A DNA stretch of 64,000 nucleotides from NCBI GenBank assembly GCA_011947345.1, contig JAAVTG010000607.1, positions 124,001 to 188,000 of the forward strand, written 5' to 3'. The translations under genes were made by a program, and so were the position numbers. Under the pieces are notes generated by a model that worked only from the letters and a program-made list of their open reading frames with translations, made no database searches and had not been told where the DNA came from. Position 1 is the stretch's first letter, and every line of letters starts with the position of its first letter. Shown here piece after piece: positions 51,879-61,777 of the stretch. The DNA is from Phytophthora quininea. Taxonomy: Eukaryota > Oomycota > Peronosporomycetes > Peronosporales > Peronosporaceae.

Positions 51879-52499
51879 CTAACCGGAAACGACTTGCCTT
51901 ACAGAATTTCGGGATTTCTTTTTCCGTAGGGACTTTTCACATCGCCCACACAGCCAAACCATCGGCGCTTCGCTGCTTTCATCGCTCACTACAGCCTCCG
52001 GGATGACTTCACATTTTCCCTCCGACTTACACAGTGGCCTAAAGAAGGCGTCATCCGGCTCGTATCGCCTGAGCACCGCTTGTTCGGACTTCGTAAGTTC
52101 GCCGCAGCTACCACATATCCGAAGAAACGGGGAATCGATGGCAGCAAAAATTCTGGAATGCACAGTTGAGTAAGCACAGCGGACACACCACCCAGAAATG
52201 TAGCGCACCTTTGCATCTTCTCTACGGTCCCGAGTGGTGATGTTTTGAGAAACTTTACTTCTTTTACTCCGCTTAGCGCTTCGAGGTTGTAGCTGAGCTA
52301 CTATATTCCGCTTCATCGTCTCTTCATGGCGTGCAAGACGCTTGACTGTGCAGTCTGCCTCAGCAACCTCAACAGGAGCTGCATTAACCCGTCGCCTTTT
52401 CGCGGTGCCCCACTGAGTTGTGCGTCTAAAGCCGCAAGAACCTGCCTTGCAGCCTTGGCAGCCCGAGCATTCTGGCAGGGCTTCACCATTTCGATCCAA
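51879..52499 (-). pseudogene. Cys-rich N-terminal part of the Helitron protein
   Basis: The frame begins MDRNGEALPECSGCQGCK and holds several possible zinc sites: CSGCQGCKAGSC, WCVRCAY, ICGSCGEL, LCGRC. A basic patch KRSKRSKVSQ lies between them. A further short Cys-rich segment (CYCALCGSAVKDCGC) in another frame at about 52640-52590 may be its continuation towards the 5' end. Assignment to the Helitron rests on position and strand. Confidence 0.5.
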
Positions 52500-53232
52500 G
52501 CCGTGCGCGACCCTGTTACACGTTCCGAAATGTCAATACGGTTGTTGCCGTCAAAAAGCTATCTAACTCAGCAACCGGATCCCTGCACACAGCCACAATC
52601 TTTGACTGCCGACCCGCACAATGCACAATAGCACTGAAAAGGTTGCTGCTTTCGCGTTTGACTTGCGAGACGGACGTCGGTGGATGGCGACCGACTTCCA
52701 AACACAACAACCCTGCAATGTAGATCGCCAAAATTGCACGCCAAGTATTCACCTGCGTGGTTGATCTCGGTCCGCATGATGCGGATCCAACATGCTGGAA
52801 CTTCATAGCATCCTCATTCACACCATACAGATGCGCTTGAGCGGCGCGCCAAGGATCCGGCAAGACTGCGCAGCTACACGGGGTCTCCGCACTTCAATGA
52901 TGCGGGAAGCATGGCAAGGTGATATTTGCTGGAAGTGCGTCATCAGGAGGCTAAGTCGTTTATCCGCCGACCATTTTCGGCAGACACCCGACATCTAGAC
53001 GCACATGTTTCACTGGAAGCAATGGGCACCGAGATGGTAGCCTTGAACCTAGGTAAAAGTTGCATGGAATCAAATTACAACCGTCGTCGACAGAACTGTG
53101 TTTTACTCAACAGCCTTCACAGGTTACCATAAGAAGTTTCCGTTTGCTAACATTAAAAAGTTGTATTTCGCTTACAGGTTGCTAACCTTGCGTGCACAGC
53201 AAAACCTGACCTCCAAACCAATGCACGTACGC

Positions 53233-54301
53233 CTACGTCGGTATCAGTCCACGGCATCCATTTCCATACACATGCACCGCATTCTGCGCTGTAACGATGA
53301 CACAATTTTAATAACTCCACCTATATATCTTCACCCCACTCTTACCTTAGTGGCCGCGTTTCCTCCACCGTAGTCGAAGGTGATCTCCTCGTCATTTTCA
53401 ATGAGCCTCTTTGCAAAAAGATCACAGCACGTCTCTCCACCAACGTCCCAGCGCTCCACCACGCAATTGGGCTGGCAGCTGTGGTTCGCGAACCTTGCAA
53501 GATTGCCAACTACACGCGCGTCGATTACTTCGTTAGCAGCGATGGTCATTCCGTAGTAGTTTGTGGCTCCCTTCAGCTCCTACACGAAGATAAGCAACGG
53601 TCGACAGTCAGCGATGATTCAGTCCGTTTCCGTACACTTATCCTTACCATTTCCCTGCGCTTATACACCGCACTACAATGATTTCCCCACGTACTCACAA
53701 ACAAAAGCACCAGGCAATATCTGCTGGCTAGCAAATAGCGACATGCCTTTGTCGGAAAGCCTTCTCACTGCCAACAACGTGTTGGCGCCATCTTGCATCC
53801 TTTGGTTACTGCAATGGACTCCAGGCGCGCATTTTCCGCGCACACATTCGACTTGCATCTGCACAGCAAACAATTGTCAGCGCTAGTGTCGAGTATCAAC
53901 TTGTCTTCGGACGTACCGATCGATTCTCGCAACCGACGCCGCACGTCACACTCCAGTCAAGGCCGGGATTGCATTTACACTCAAGAATTTCGTCCTGCCC
54001 CCAGCATCGAGTTAATTGTAGTTTTGATCGGGAGTATTACAACACATACCTCGTCAGGAACGCGTCTTGGACGATACGTCACGCTGTTTTGATCAGCGTA
54101 CTCATACTCGATGAGAGCCTGTAGAACACTTCTCTCCTCCATCAACTGTCAAAATAAATTAGCTAGTATAACGGAATAGCCAACAAACACGACTTGGCGA
54201 ACAGGTCTAGTGCTCCATCGATCGCGCCGGTAAGTCGCGGCAGCCTCTCCACGGACTAAAACGTGATCCAGTTTCACCTGCCGCCGACGTCGACGCGCCA
54301 T
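53233..54301 (-). CDS. SET-domain histone-lysine methyltransferase (AWS-SET-post-SET)
   Basis: Exon 1 from ATG 54301 (MARRRRRQVKLDHVLVRGE) ends at ...RPVRQ; a 49-nt intron follows. Exon 2 is LMEERSVLQALIEYEYADQ to VPDE. Exon 3 is DEILECKCNPGLDWS to CENRS, and exon 4 MQVECVRGKCAPG with HCSNQRMQ. Exons 3 and 4 form an AWS cysteine domain, as in SET2/ASH1/NSD enzymes. SET continues as GMSLFASQQILPGAFVCEYV, an intron ending GTGTAG, then DARVVGNLARFANHSCQPNC and LIENDEEITFDYGGGNAATK. After a GTAAGA intron a short post-SET tail reads RCMC...NGCRGLIPT to the stop at 53233. Motifs NHSCQPN and FDY are the methyl-donor and catalytic sites. Two places need a frame correction (after CEYVG near 53690 and in post-SET near 53255). 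Probably an H3K36-type enzyme, by AWS presence. Confidence 0.8.
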
Positions 54302-54724
54302 CGTTTGCTTTCCTCCGGTCAAATCGAAATGTTACCAGGGCGTTTTACTCGACGGCTTGCTGTAGGATGCGTCTGCTGCGATCAAGAATCACTGCACTGG
54401 ATGTGCTTCCCTTCAAAAGTTCAACAGCACTGCACATCCAATTTTAAAAACACACACCAAACACGAGCTTGGCGATTTTAAATGGAAGCATTCATGTTAA
54501 TGGAAGTGCGAGCCTTCTTACGCATGTACATCCGCAAGCACCGTTCTGTTCTCAAGCCTTGCCACCGTAAGCAATGCCAAACGAAATAAACTATATGAAT
54601 GAGCGCTCGAATTCGTCACACATCAGCAGCCTCGGTATGACGACTCGGCTCCCTTGCTCCAACACTTGTTGGAACATGTCGTTAGCATGGTGGTGCGCGC
54701 TCGACAGCATCCATCGTCAAAGAG
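54302..54724. other. Intergenic region upstream of the SET gene
   Basis: No gene seen. On the minus strand AACATTTCGATTTGACC just before the SET gene ATG (about 54320-54336) weakly resembles an Inr + FPR element. Confidence 0.35.
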
Positions 54725-55401
54725 CTAGCCGCGAGTGGCCATCGCGTTCCGCGTGCGAGGAACTTTTCCCGCTGCAGGGCTCCCAGCTTCGGCAGCTGCT
54801 GCAACAGCTCTCCCTTCGACGACACTCCCCGACGCACCGTCGCGATTCTCCTCTTCGTCGCCATCGCGCTGCACCAGAGCACGAGCCTTAGGGCTGCGTC
54901 CAGACTGCACCGGCGCACTCTTGCACTTCAAAACGGGAGGGTGCACCTCGACGATCCGATCCGACGCAGGTACTTCGAGCTGCACACTGCCCTTGGCAAT
55001 GTCCGAGAAGTAGCCGATGTTGTGCACCTGCCGGAACTCATACACAGCGTCCACACGAAAGTTGACACGTGCCACTCGCGGTGACCCTGTCTTCCTCTTT
55101 GCGTCCCAGACGGTAACCTGTGCGATGAAAGGCTTGCGGTTGACATTGTTGAGCTCGGAGAGGGTCTCTTGAACCTCGTCAAAGAGGCCATGCGCCATGG
55201 AGTCGACAAGCGTCACGCGCGTGCCATTGTCGGCGATCAGCCTCTCCGAGGCATGACAGCACATCTTGATAGTGACATTCACGCCGGCGGCTGGCTCACT
55301 AGACGAGATGAATTCCCGTAGATCCCCACGTTTGAGAAAAGTTCGTGACCTCGTCCTCGCGCTGCTGCAGCACAGCTGCGCAGGCCGTCAAGCAGCTCCA
55401 T
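54725..55401 (-). CDS. Unknown protein with a conserved-looking middle domain
   Basis: A possible ATG at 55401 begins MELLDGLRSCAAA; frames change at about 55370 and 55340 before the long open segment REFISSSEPAAGVNVTIKM. The middle (ADNGTRVTLVDSMAHGLFDE, KPFIAQVTVWDAKRKTG, RVNFRVDAVYEFRQVHNIGY) reads as a folded alpha/beta domain, and the tail is disordered and Ala/Arg-rich. No family recognised. The end at 54725 (NAMATRG) is in a low-complexity stretch and may itself be shifted. Confidence 0.4.
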
Positions 55402-55559
55402 GAGGTGGTGCGATGCGAGGGAAGGAGGCGCTTGAGCGACGCGCGCTTGGTGGTCGGCTGGGTAGCTGCTTGCGGCCGGGGGCGCAAAAGCAAAAATGAG
55501 AGAGCCTCTGAACGACTCGCAAGGCAGCGGCGCCGAGCGCTGCCAGCAAGCACTTCAAC

Positions 55560-56190
55560 ATGACCTTCGTAGCCTAAATCAGTATATAAACCAGTACTTT
55601 CCTCAGACTTTTTACGGGCGGCCTCGAACCCTGCCGATTTTTGACGCTATTAGATCTGGCGATGGATTAGTCCCATTTAGTATGGGTACACCCACAAATG
55701 CGGGCGGTTTCCTTGGTACATCAGGGTACACTCCCGGATGGCTACAAAAATCTCGGCGCTAATTCTCATAGAAAAAGTGGCCAACTCTTGGTCCCACTAA
55801 TATCAGGCGCCCCTACAGTCGGAATAAAAATAACCCTCGTTTTATTGGCTGTTAACTTATTCGGGGAGGTGATGCACCTGTAGGGTCGCGGCTTTTTCCG
55901 TTTTAGCTTACGAACGCTTTCGCATACATGCTCTTATATAGAGGGAAAATTCCTTAGTTTTGGCCCCCAGGGGAGCGATTATATATTATAACCCTAACCT
56001 ATTTTGAAAAATAATACTGTAAAAGGGTGTAAAAAGAAGTAAATAGGAGTTGTCTGGTTATAAGGGGGCTTCGCCCCAATTATTAACGACGTCGCGTCAT
56101 GCGACCCCAAAAGCATCTGTCCAATAGCTGTTTGAAGAGGTCACTCATCCACTTGCAGAAGTATCCTCGGACGTTGACGTCGATCACTCC
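55560..56190. other. AT-rich intergenic region with a short hairpin
   Basis: Base composition drops well below the neighbours, especially 55890-56060 (TATATTATAACCCTAACC, AAAAATAATACTG). A GGGGC-TTC-GCCCC hairpin lies at about 56067-56079. An open frame at 55590-55762 (FYGRPRTLPIFDAIRSGDG) is not recognised. Could be part of a retroelement or organelle-derived DNA; neither is shown. Confidence 0.35.
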
Positions 56191-56210
56191 TCATTCTTCC
56201 GCATTGAACC
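56191..56210 (+). promoter_or_regulatory. Probable core promoter of the nitronate monooxygenase gene
   Basis: TCATTCTTCCGCATTGAACC has a good initiator (TCATTCT) followed by a CATT element; it ends 10 bases before the ATG at 56221. Confidence 0.5.
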
Positions 56211-56220
56211 TACTGCAGGC

Positions 56221-57377
56221 ATGGCGTGGCGCGACCTTCGCTTGATCCAGCGTCTCGGCCTACGGGTGCCGTTGCTACAGTCTCCGATGGCTGGCGCTCA
56301 AGACAGTGACCTCGCCATCGCCGTAGCTCGTGGAGGAGGTCTCGGCGCCATCCCGTGTGCACTTTTGTCCCCCGACAGCATTCGCGACCACGTCCAACGC
56401 TTCCGCGCCGCTACCAAGGACTTGTCGGCTCCGATCAACCTCAACTTCTTTGTCACACGTTGCCAGCAGCGGATCCGGCTGCAGACAAACAATGGCAAGA
56501 CATTCTCGCTCCATATTACAAGGAGTATGGTGTCGATCTGGCCAAACTTACCGCGAAAGGAGCTCTCCGCATGCCGTTCGACGACGTGAGTCTCGAGCTG
56601 ATCCGCGAACTGAAGCCTGAAGTTGTGAGCTTCCACTTCGGTCTCCCGTCTCCGAAGATGGTGCAAGGTGTCAAGAATACTGGTGCACTCGTCATTTCAT
56701 CCGCCACCACCGTTCGTGAAGCCCAGTGGCTGGAAGAACGAGGCTGTGATGCGGTCATTGCACAGGGCCTCGAAGCTGGCGGTCATCGCGGGGTCTTTCT
56801 GCCTCGTGACAACGAATCGACTCGAAACTCTGGTCAATACCGCAACAGCTCCATGGACTTCCCGAGACAGACTGGTGTCATGGCGTTAGTGCCTCAGATC
56901 GTGGACGCTATCAAGCTTCCAGTGATCGCGACCGGCGGAATTGGCGATGCTCGTGGTGTTCTGGCAGCAAGTGCATTGGGAGCTGCTGCCGTCCAAATGG
57001 GGACGGTGTTCTTACTTGCTGACGAAACGAAGACGTCAGCATTGCATCGGGAGATGTTGAAACGTGCTGGTAAAGCTACCGGTGAGGAAATTGTGGAGAC
57101 CGCCATCACAAACGTTTTCTCGGGTCGACCTGCTCGAGGGTTCGTGACGCGTGTGATGAAGGAGCTTGGTCCGATGTGCGCGGAGGCCCCAGAGTTCCCA
57201 ACTGCAGGGGCGCCACTCGGTGCACTCAAGAAGGCTGCGGAGGAAAAAGGAGACACCGCGTTCTCGTCCTTGTGGTCGGGCATGTCTCCTGCTTTCGCAC
57301 GCGAAGGTTCGGCCGAGGCCATTGTGCGCAACATTATCCAGGAGCTGGAGAAATTCACGACGCGCAGCTCGCTGTGA
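56221..57377 (+). CDS. Nitronate monooxygenase / 2-nitropropane dioxygenase family (one 1-base loss)
   Basis: ATG 56221 (MAWRDLRLIQRLGLRVPLL), about 385 aa. The N-terminus has the family's PLLQSPMAG and GGGLGAIPCALLSPD. The frame breaks at TTT 56449-56451, where one more T gives NLNFFCHTLPAAD and continues in the frame that runs to TGA 57375. That part holds EVVSFHFGLPS, QGLEAGGHRG, ALVPQIVDAIKLPVIATGG and GAAAVQMGTVFLLADE, the FMN phosphate-binding and substrate-channel motifs of class I NMO enzymes. These flavoproteins oxidise nitronates such as propionate-3-nitronate, a plant defence toxin, so detoxification is a plausible role. The C-terminal SSLWSGMSPAFAREG is also typical. Likely an intact gene with one base missing from the sequence. 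Confidence 0.85.
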
Positions 57378-57509
57378 ACGTTTCAAGTTTAGTGAATGCA
57401 AACTGACCAGCACTTTTCGTTGGCAGGGGAAACAATTCACGTCGTACATATAATCGTCACGCCTCGAAATTTACAAGTGTCTTCACCCTTGCTAGCTCAT
57501 CGTCTCCAC

Positions 57510-59923
57510 TTAGCCCTTTAAGAACCATGCCGGATTGCTAGTCCTGGCGTGAGTGGAGTGTTGCATGCTACCGTTCAAAGAAGCACCAACACGGACTCGA
57601 GCTTTGGTAGGGAGATTCCTTTGCTGTCGATTGCAATATGATACTGCTCCCATCGCACGACGTTGGAGTGGCTGCTGTTGCGCTTCAGTGTCCTCAAAGT
57701 ACTCGTGGTGAGCACGGTTCATGGTCCCTCGGGATATGTTGGTGTATCGCGCAGTCGTAGCGTTGGAAACATAGTTTCTCTTCCCTCCTTGAGCAGGGTC
57801 ATCCATAATTCGTGCAAACATATAGGGGTTCTCTGTCGACAGCTCTTTCTCTTCCTTTTCCAACCGACGCAGCACTTTTTCAGCCACTTCGGGTGAGAGC
57901 GAAATGTGTTGTTGTTCCTGCAGCTTCGCCTTATCCTGCTTGAATAGAAGCACCCGTCTCGAGAACGCTCGAATCTGTTGGTACTCTGCCAGGTCTTCTT
58001 TGTGACTTTCATCGTGTTGTACAGCTCGCAGAACCGTTCGTAATCTTCCTTTTGCAACCGTTCCTTGGTTTCGGCGATACCTCTCTTCCTATTCGCCAAA
58101 TGCCAGTCGTCGGCTGTGGCATCCGCAGACATTTCGAGTACATCTGCTTCCTGCTTTTTCAGCTTGAACACTTGCTTTTCAAAAGCGCTGTGATACTGGA
58201 ACGTGGTAGCCCCACTTTTCGTGGTGTCATTTGAGGCCCAAGTCGACTCTGCATGGGGTTTGCTTCGTTTAGCAGTTGAATGGGGTTCAGGTGTGTTCGG
58301 GTGCTTCCGCTTGGCTGGTTGTGTGGGCTTTCCAGAAGGGTGGGCCTTCTTTGCCTGACCACCGGAAGTACTCTTGGATGAGAAACTTTCTTATCTCTCT
58401 TGTGTGCGTCGCGATTCGCCGATGCATTGCTCTTGCTTGCATTTTGTCCACTCGCATCATGGCGGTCACTAGTAGCCGACGTTGTCCCTCTTTGGTGATC
58501 TACACAGCTGGTCGTTTGAGTCGTTCGCACAGAATCTCGACGCAATATAGCATCCTTACCCTTTACAGAAGAAGTTGTATCCTTGTTCGTATGGCGATCA
58601 CGATGATTAGCCTCATCGCGACGACTGTCGGGGTGCACACTTTTCCCTCGACTCCTGCGTGAGTCATTGGAAGATTGAAGTGGTCGGGTAGACTTAGCAG
58701 GGCTTCGAGACCGCATGGTGGAAGAACTCTGTCGAGAAGTTGAAGTTGCCTCCACAGTACGATGCTGTTTCTCTGAAGATACTGGTTGTCTTGAGTCAGC
58801 AGTCTTGCTATCCCGGTGACGCGATCGTGATCTGGAGCGTCCCCGAGTCTCGACAACTCGTCGTGTCGGTGGAGATCTGCTTCGACTTCTTCTGGAATAA
58901 TGCTGACTGGGTGATCTACGATATCGCGAAGGTGACCGTCGGCGATCTGCCCGATCCCTCGGTTCATCTTGGTATCTTGCACGTGACTTGCCTCGTTCAT
59001 CTCGTCGCGGCGGTGAGCGAGTTCCCCTTGGCGTCAACTTTCTGTGCTCGTCTCGATATCGAGAAGGAGATCTACCTCGGTCCACTTGCCGTCGCGGTGG
59101 CGAGTTTTCTCGGTGTCTTGGGGTAGACCTGCTGGACTCCACTCGTCGTCTTGGTGGTGATCTGCGGTGTGTGGACGGCGACCGGCGGTGCCCCGTCCTA
59201 CGATCATCTCGTCGTCTTGGTGGTGACTCTGCTCCATGTCTTGGGGTAGACTTACTAGGCTCAACTCGTCGTCTCGATGGGGATCTGCGGTGTCTAGACG
59301 GCGACTGGCGGTGTTCCGTCGTACGATCTCGACGTCGTGGTGGCGACGCAGCTCGCGCTCTTGGTGTAGGCTTGGTATACTCTCTCCTCTCCTTGATCTT
59401 GTCCTCACTCTTCTGTGTCTCTGGCGTCTTCTTCTGTGGTGTTCTCTGTGTTGTCAACCCTTTCCAGCTCCGTTGGTGCCCCCACCACCGACGCCAGCGG
59501 TTTTCTCAGCCCCACAGCCACTGGTTTAGTGGCGACAGTCGACGCCGGTGGCGATCCCTTGAGTGACACAATCCTCCGCTTTGTCTGGTTCTTGTTGCCT
59601 TTCAGCGTGTCCGCCGTCAGAGACTCCTCCTTCTCATTGTGCTTCTTAACGCTATGAGCTAAAGCTAAGGCTTGTTCTAGCGCTAGCACGTCGCTCTCTT
59701 GGCCCACAGCGCCGTGACTCCACTCGCTGCCTTTGGGCAGCTCCAGCGACTCGGAACTCGCCTTCGAAACCTCCTCCTCATCGTCGACGGTCAGATCCAC
59801 TACCTCCTGCTTGACATGCATGTCGCCCACACTCGCCTGCTGGTAGGCCAGTAGCTCCGCCGGGTCGAAGTACACCTCCGTCTCCGTGGAGCTCCCGTCG
59901 TCGTCGTAGGCGGTCGCTGCCAT
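57510..59923 (-). CDS. RS-rich (SR-like) nuclear protein, three frame changes
   Basis: ATG 59923 (MAATAYDDDGSSTETEV). Residues 1-170 are acidic with VVDLTVDDEEE, a SUMO-interaction-like sequence. After a frame change near 59430 comes about 400 aa of RS/RSP repeats (RRRSPSRYRRSPSQ, SRSRSPPTRR), typical of splicing-related nuclear proteins. A change near 58235 leads to TTFQYHSAFEKQVFKLKKQE, and one near 57990 leads to LLFKQDKAKLQEQQ, VAEKVLRRLEKEEKELS and a conserved-looking tail ARYTNISRGTMNRAHHEYF; stop at 57510. The C-terminal 200 aa are helical. It is probably a pre-mRNA processing or transcription factor, but I recognise no defined domain. The + strand open frames here are shadows of the repeats. 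Confidence 0.55.
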
Positions 59924-60012
59924 GGTCCATCGGTGGTACTGCTAGAAAGTGCAAACTTTTAGAAAAGGGTTAACCTAAAAGGTTAATTTCTTTTACCGCA
60001 ATCGAATTCGCA

Positions 60013-60818
60013 GTGGAAGCGTCCGGCAGAATCTTCGCAGGCGTCCAGCGAGGACGACGTGTGCAGCTGCTCCGCGTGGCCCTGAGGCTGCAGACGCAGC
60101 TCATTCAGCCCAAATCTAAGGGACCCTCAGTACAGCAAAATGTAAAACACACCATTGACCAAGAAGAGACCATCTTCTAGAGGCATTTAAGCGCCGGCTG
60201 ATGCTGCGCAAGTGGAAGAGGCTGGTGCTGGTGGATGTGCGGGAAGTCTACGACGATGAAGCCCGACAAGAGCGAGCGTACAAGCACTACTCAATGTCCC
60301 AAGCGTCGTGTCTTCTTGCTGAAGGCGGCGATACTCGCTGTTTTCCGTCACTGGCACGTGGAGGCGAGAGAGTCGTCAAGTGAGCGGTCGAGCGGTGAGC
60401 AGGAAGTGAAACGTATTGACGTTGCGGTGCACAGATCTTGGCTGGATCCGCACCCTAGAAGGCGCAGGTTCGCTACTGTAGCAAGACACGGGAGGTGGTC
60501 GAATGGATGATGAAGACCCTGCGCTTGTTGCGGAGCACTTTTCGGAGGCAGCCTTCGTACAGGAGGTAGTGGAACCGCATATTGACTGATACTCTAGCGT
60601 GTCACGATGGAGCAGGCCGTGCAACGCACAAGAGGAGGCTACCATTGAGCACTTACTTAACCTCACCCGGCGAGAATCCCAGCAAAACAAGAACCAAACT
60701 CAAGTACAAGAACTCGGTCCCTGTCATCGCCCAACAAGTGGCCGACGTGACCTACGACGAGTGCATACAGATCTGTGCCACGGCCAAGAAATTCGGCGTC
60801 AGCAGCAACAAGAGATAA
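60013..60818 (+). pseudogene. Broken gene(s) of unknown family, divergent to the RS gene
   Basis: Protein-like segments follow one another in different frames: RGRRVQLLRVALRLQTQLI (60013 on), LEAFKRRLMLRKWKRLVLVD (60180 on), KRRVFLLKAAILAVFRHWHV (about 60310), then from ATG 60505 MDDEDPALVAEHFSEAAFV, and KNSVPVIAQQVADVTYDECI ending at 60818. F-x2-W-type basic helices (RKWKRL, FRHWH) recall Sfi1-like repeats but this is weak. It may be one gene or two. Confidence 0.35.
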
Positions 60819-60877
60819 GTACCTGCTCAGGCACTAGTAGGCTTGGAATTCCTCTATGAAGGATATCTATTGAACCT

Positions 60878-61606
60878 CTAATCTTCTTGTGCAGCTTCCT
60901 TGGCCTTTAGCACCGCCGCCGGCTTCTCCGTGAACGGTGTGGCGGCCACAATGGCCCACTCCAACTCTTCCGGTCGAGTCACATCGGCCTCGAACGTCCA
61001 CGCAAACTGTTTGTTGACAGCTCGTCGGTCCTCAATACCGTCTTCAGGTTGGAGCAGCAAGTGCTCCGTCACGTCGTACTGCACCCGCAGCGCCAGCCAT
61101 TCCCGCTCGACCTTGTCGTCCACCTTTTCGTTCGTGTACTCCACCCCCGCCAACGCCGCGCTGTTGACATTGAGCTGCTCCAGCACCACGCGACCCTTCT
61201 TCTGCTCTGTACCCGAAGGTTTGTTCGTCAACACCTTGACACTGTCCGGCGTTGCCAACTGGTCCAGAAACTGCTTGGTCTCCTCTTGCTCGACGCTGTA
61301 GAGTCTCTCGAGTACTGTGTGTGCCGCCTTCTCGGCGTCTTGCACGAAGTCCGGTAGATTAACTCGCGTGGCTGCTGGGAATTGGGTGAGCACGAACATG
61401 GTACTGCGGTCGTCGTCAGCGGCACCCGACACGAACAGTTTGCGGTTGTAGCTGACGAAGTCCGGCACCCCGTTGAGGACGCGCAGGACGATGTTAAAGC
61501 CTCGCCATGAGATGTACTCGGGGTCGACGCCCGACCAATGGTCCGGCTGGCTGGAAAAGCAGCGTCGGAATGCACTCCGTCGAACGAGTCTTGTTGACCG
61601 TAGCAT
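60878..61606 (-). CDS. Mitochondrial protein, possibly Tim44-like fold
   Basis: The ATG at 61606 gives MLRSTRLVRRSAFRRCFSSQ, an Arg/Ser-rich amphipathic presequence with an RCFSS cleavage-type site. The frame extends upstream to 61756 but that extension looks non-coding. 242 aa, no introns, stop near 60878. The body has YISWRGFNIVLRVLNGVPDF, then acidic helices and, at the end, REWLALRVQYDVTEHLL and FAWTFEADVTRPEELEWAIV. The last pattern (aromatic strand, short gap, W-x-I/V strand) resembles the Tim44/MBA1/mL45 fold; this is an inference by eye. CCGCTCATTGTGG just upstream (minus strand, about 61635-61623) may be its initiator. Confidence 0.65.
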   Translation of the reverse strand: MLRSTRLVRRSAFRRCFSSQPDHWSGVDPEYISWRGFNIVLRVLNGVPDFVSYNRKLFVSGAADDDRSTMFVLTQFPAATRVNLPDFVQDAEKAAHTVLERLYSVEQEETKQFLDQLATPDSVKVLTNKPSGTEQKKGRVVLEQLNVNSAALAGVEYTNEKVDDKVEREWLALRVQYDVTEHLLLQPEDGIEDRRAVNKQFAWTFEADVTRPEELEWAIVAATPFTEKPAAVLKAKEAAQED

Positions 61607-61777
61607 ATTTGTTTGACGACCACAATGAGCGGTGGGGAAGGATTGGCGACCTTGGGACAGCAATTGGCTAAAAGCAACAGTTTCTACTTGTACAGCGACG
61701 TTGATTCTGCCCCAAAGCGATGGCAAAGTACATGGAGTTGATGGTATTGCCATCAAATTGGATGTACATTTATCCTA

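Larger units (their letters stand above)
47164..52863 (-). mobile_element. Degenerate autonomous Helitron (Rep + PIF1-like helicase)
   Basis: On the minus strand the order is: a Cys-rich region (52863-51879), a segment typical of Helitron N-termini (LPRPLHKCGVVFLKTKET), the Helitron-like N domain, the HUH nuclease motif and the PIF1-like helicase. These move by rolling-circle replication. Frames change often and stop codons are frequent, so it is not expected to be active. I could not define the 5' TC or 3' CTRR ends; the coordinates cover the recognisable coding part only. Confidence 0.85.

Noticed and set aside
47164..52863. Interpreting the HUH + helicase region as viral (replication protein of a large DNA or rolling-circle virus)
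   Set aside because: The order Helitron-like N domain, SPHIHALLW and then PIF1-like motifs on one strand is characteristic of Helitrons, and no capsid or other viral gene is nearby.
59050..59400. Periodic repeats that could be taken for a CRISPR-like or satellite array
   Set aside because: The period follows the RS/RSP codons of the minus-strand RS-rich protein and units vary at third positions. Coding repeat in a eukaryote.
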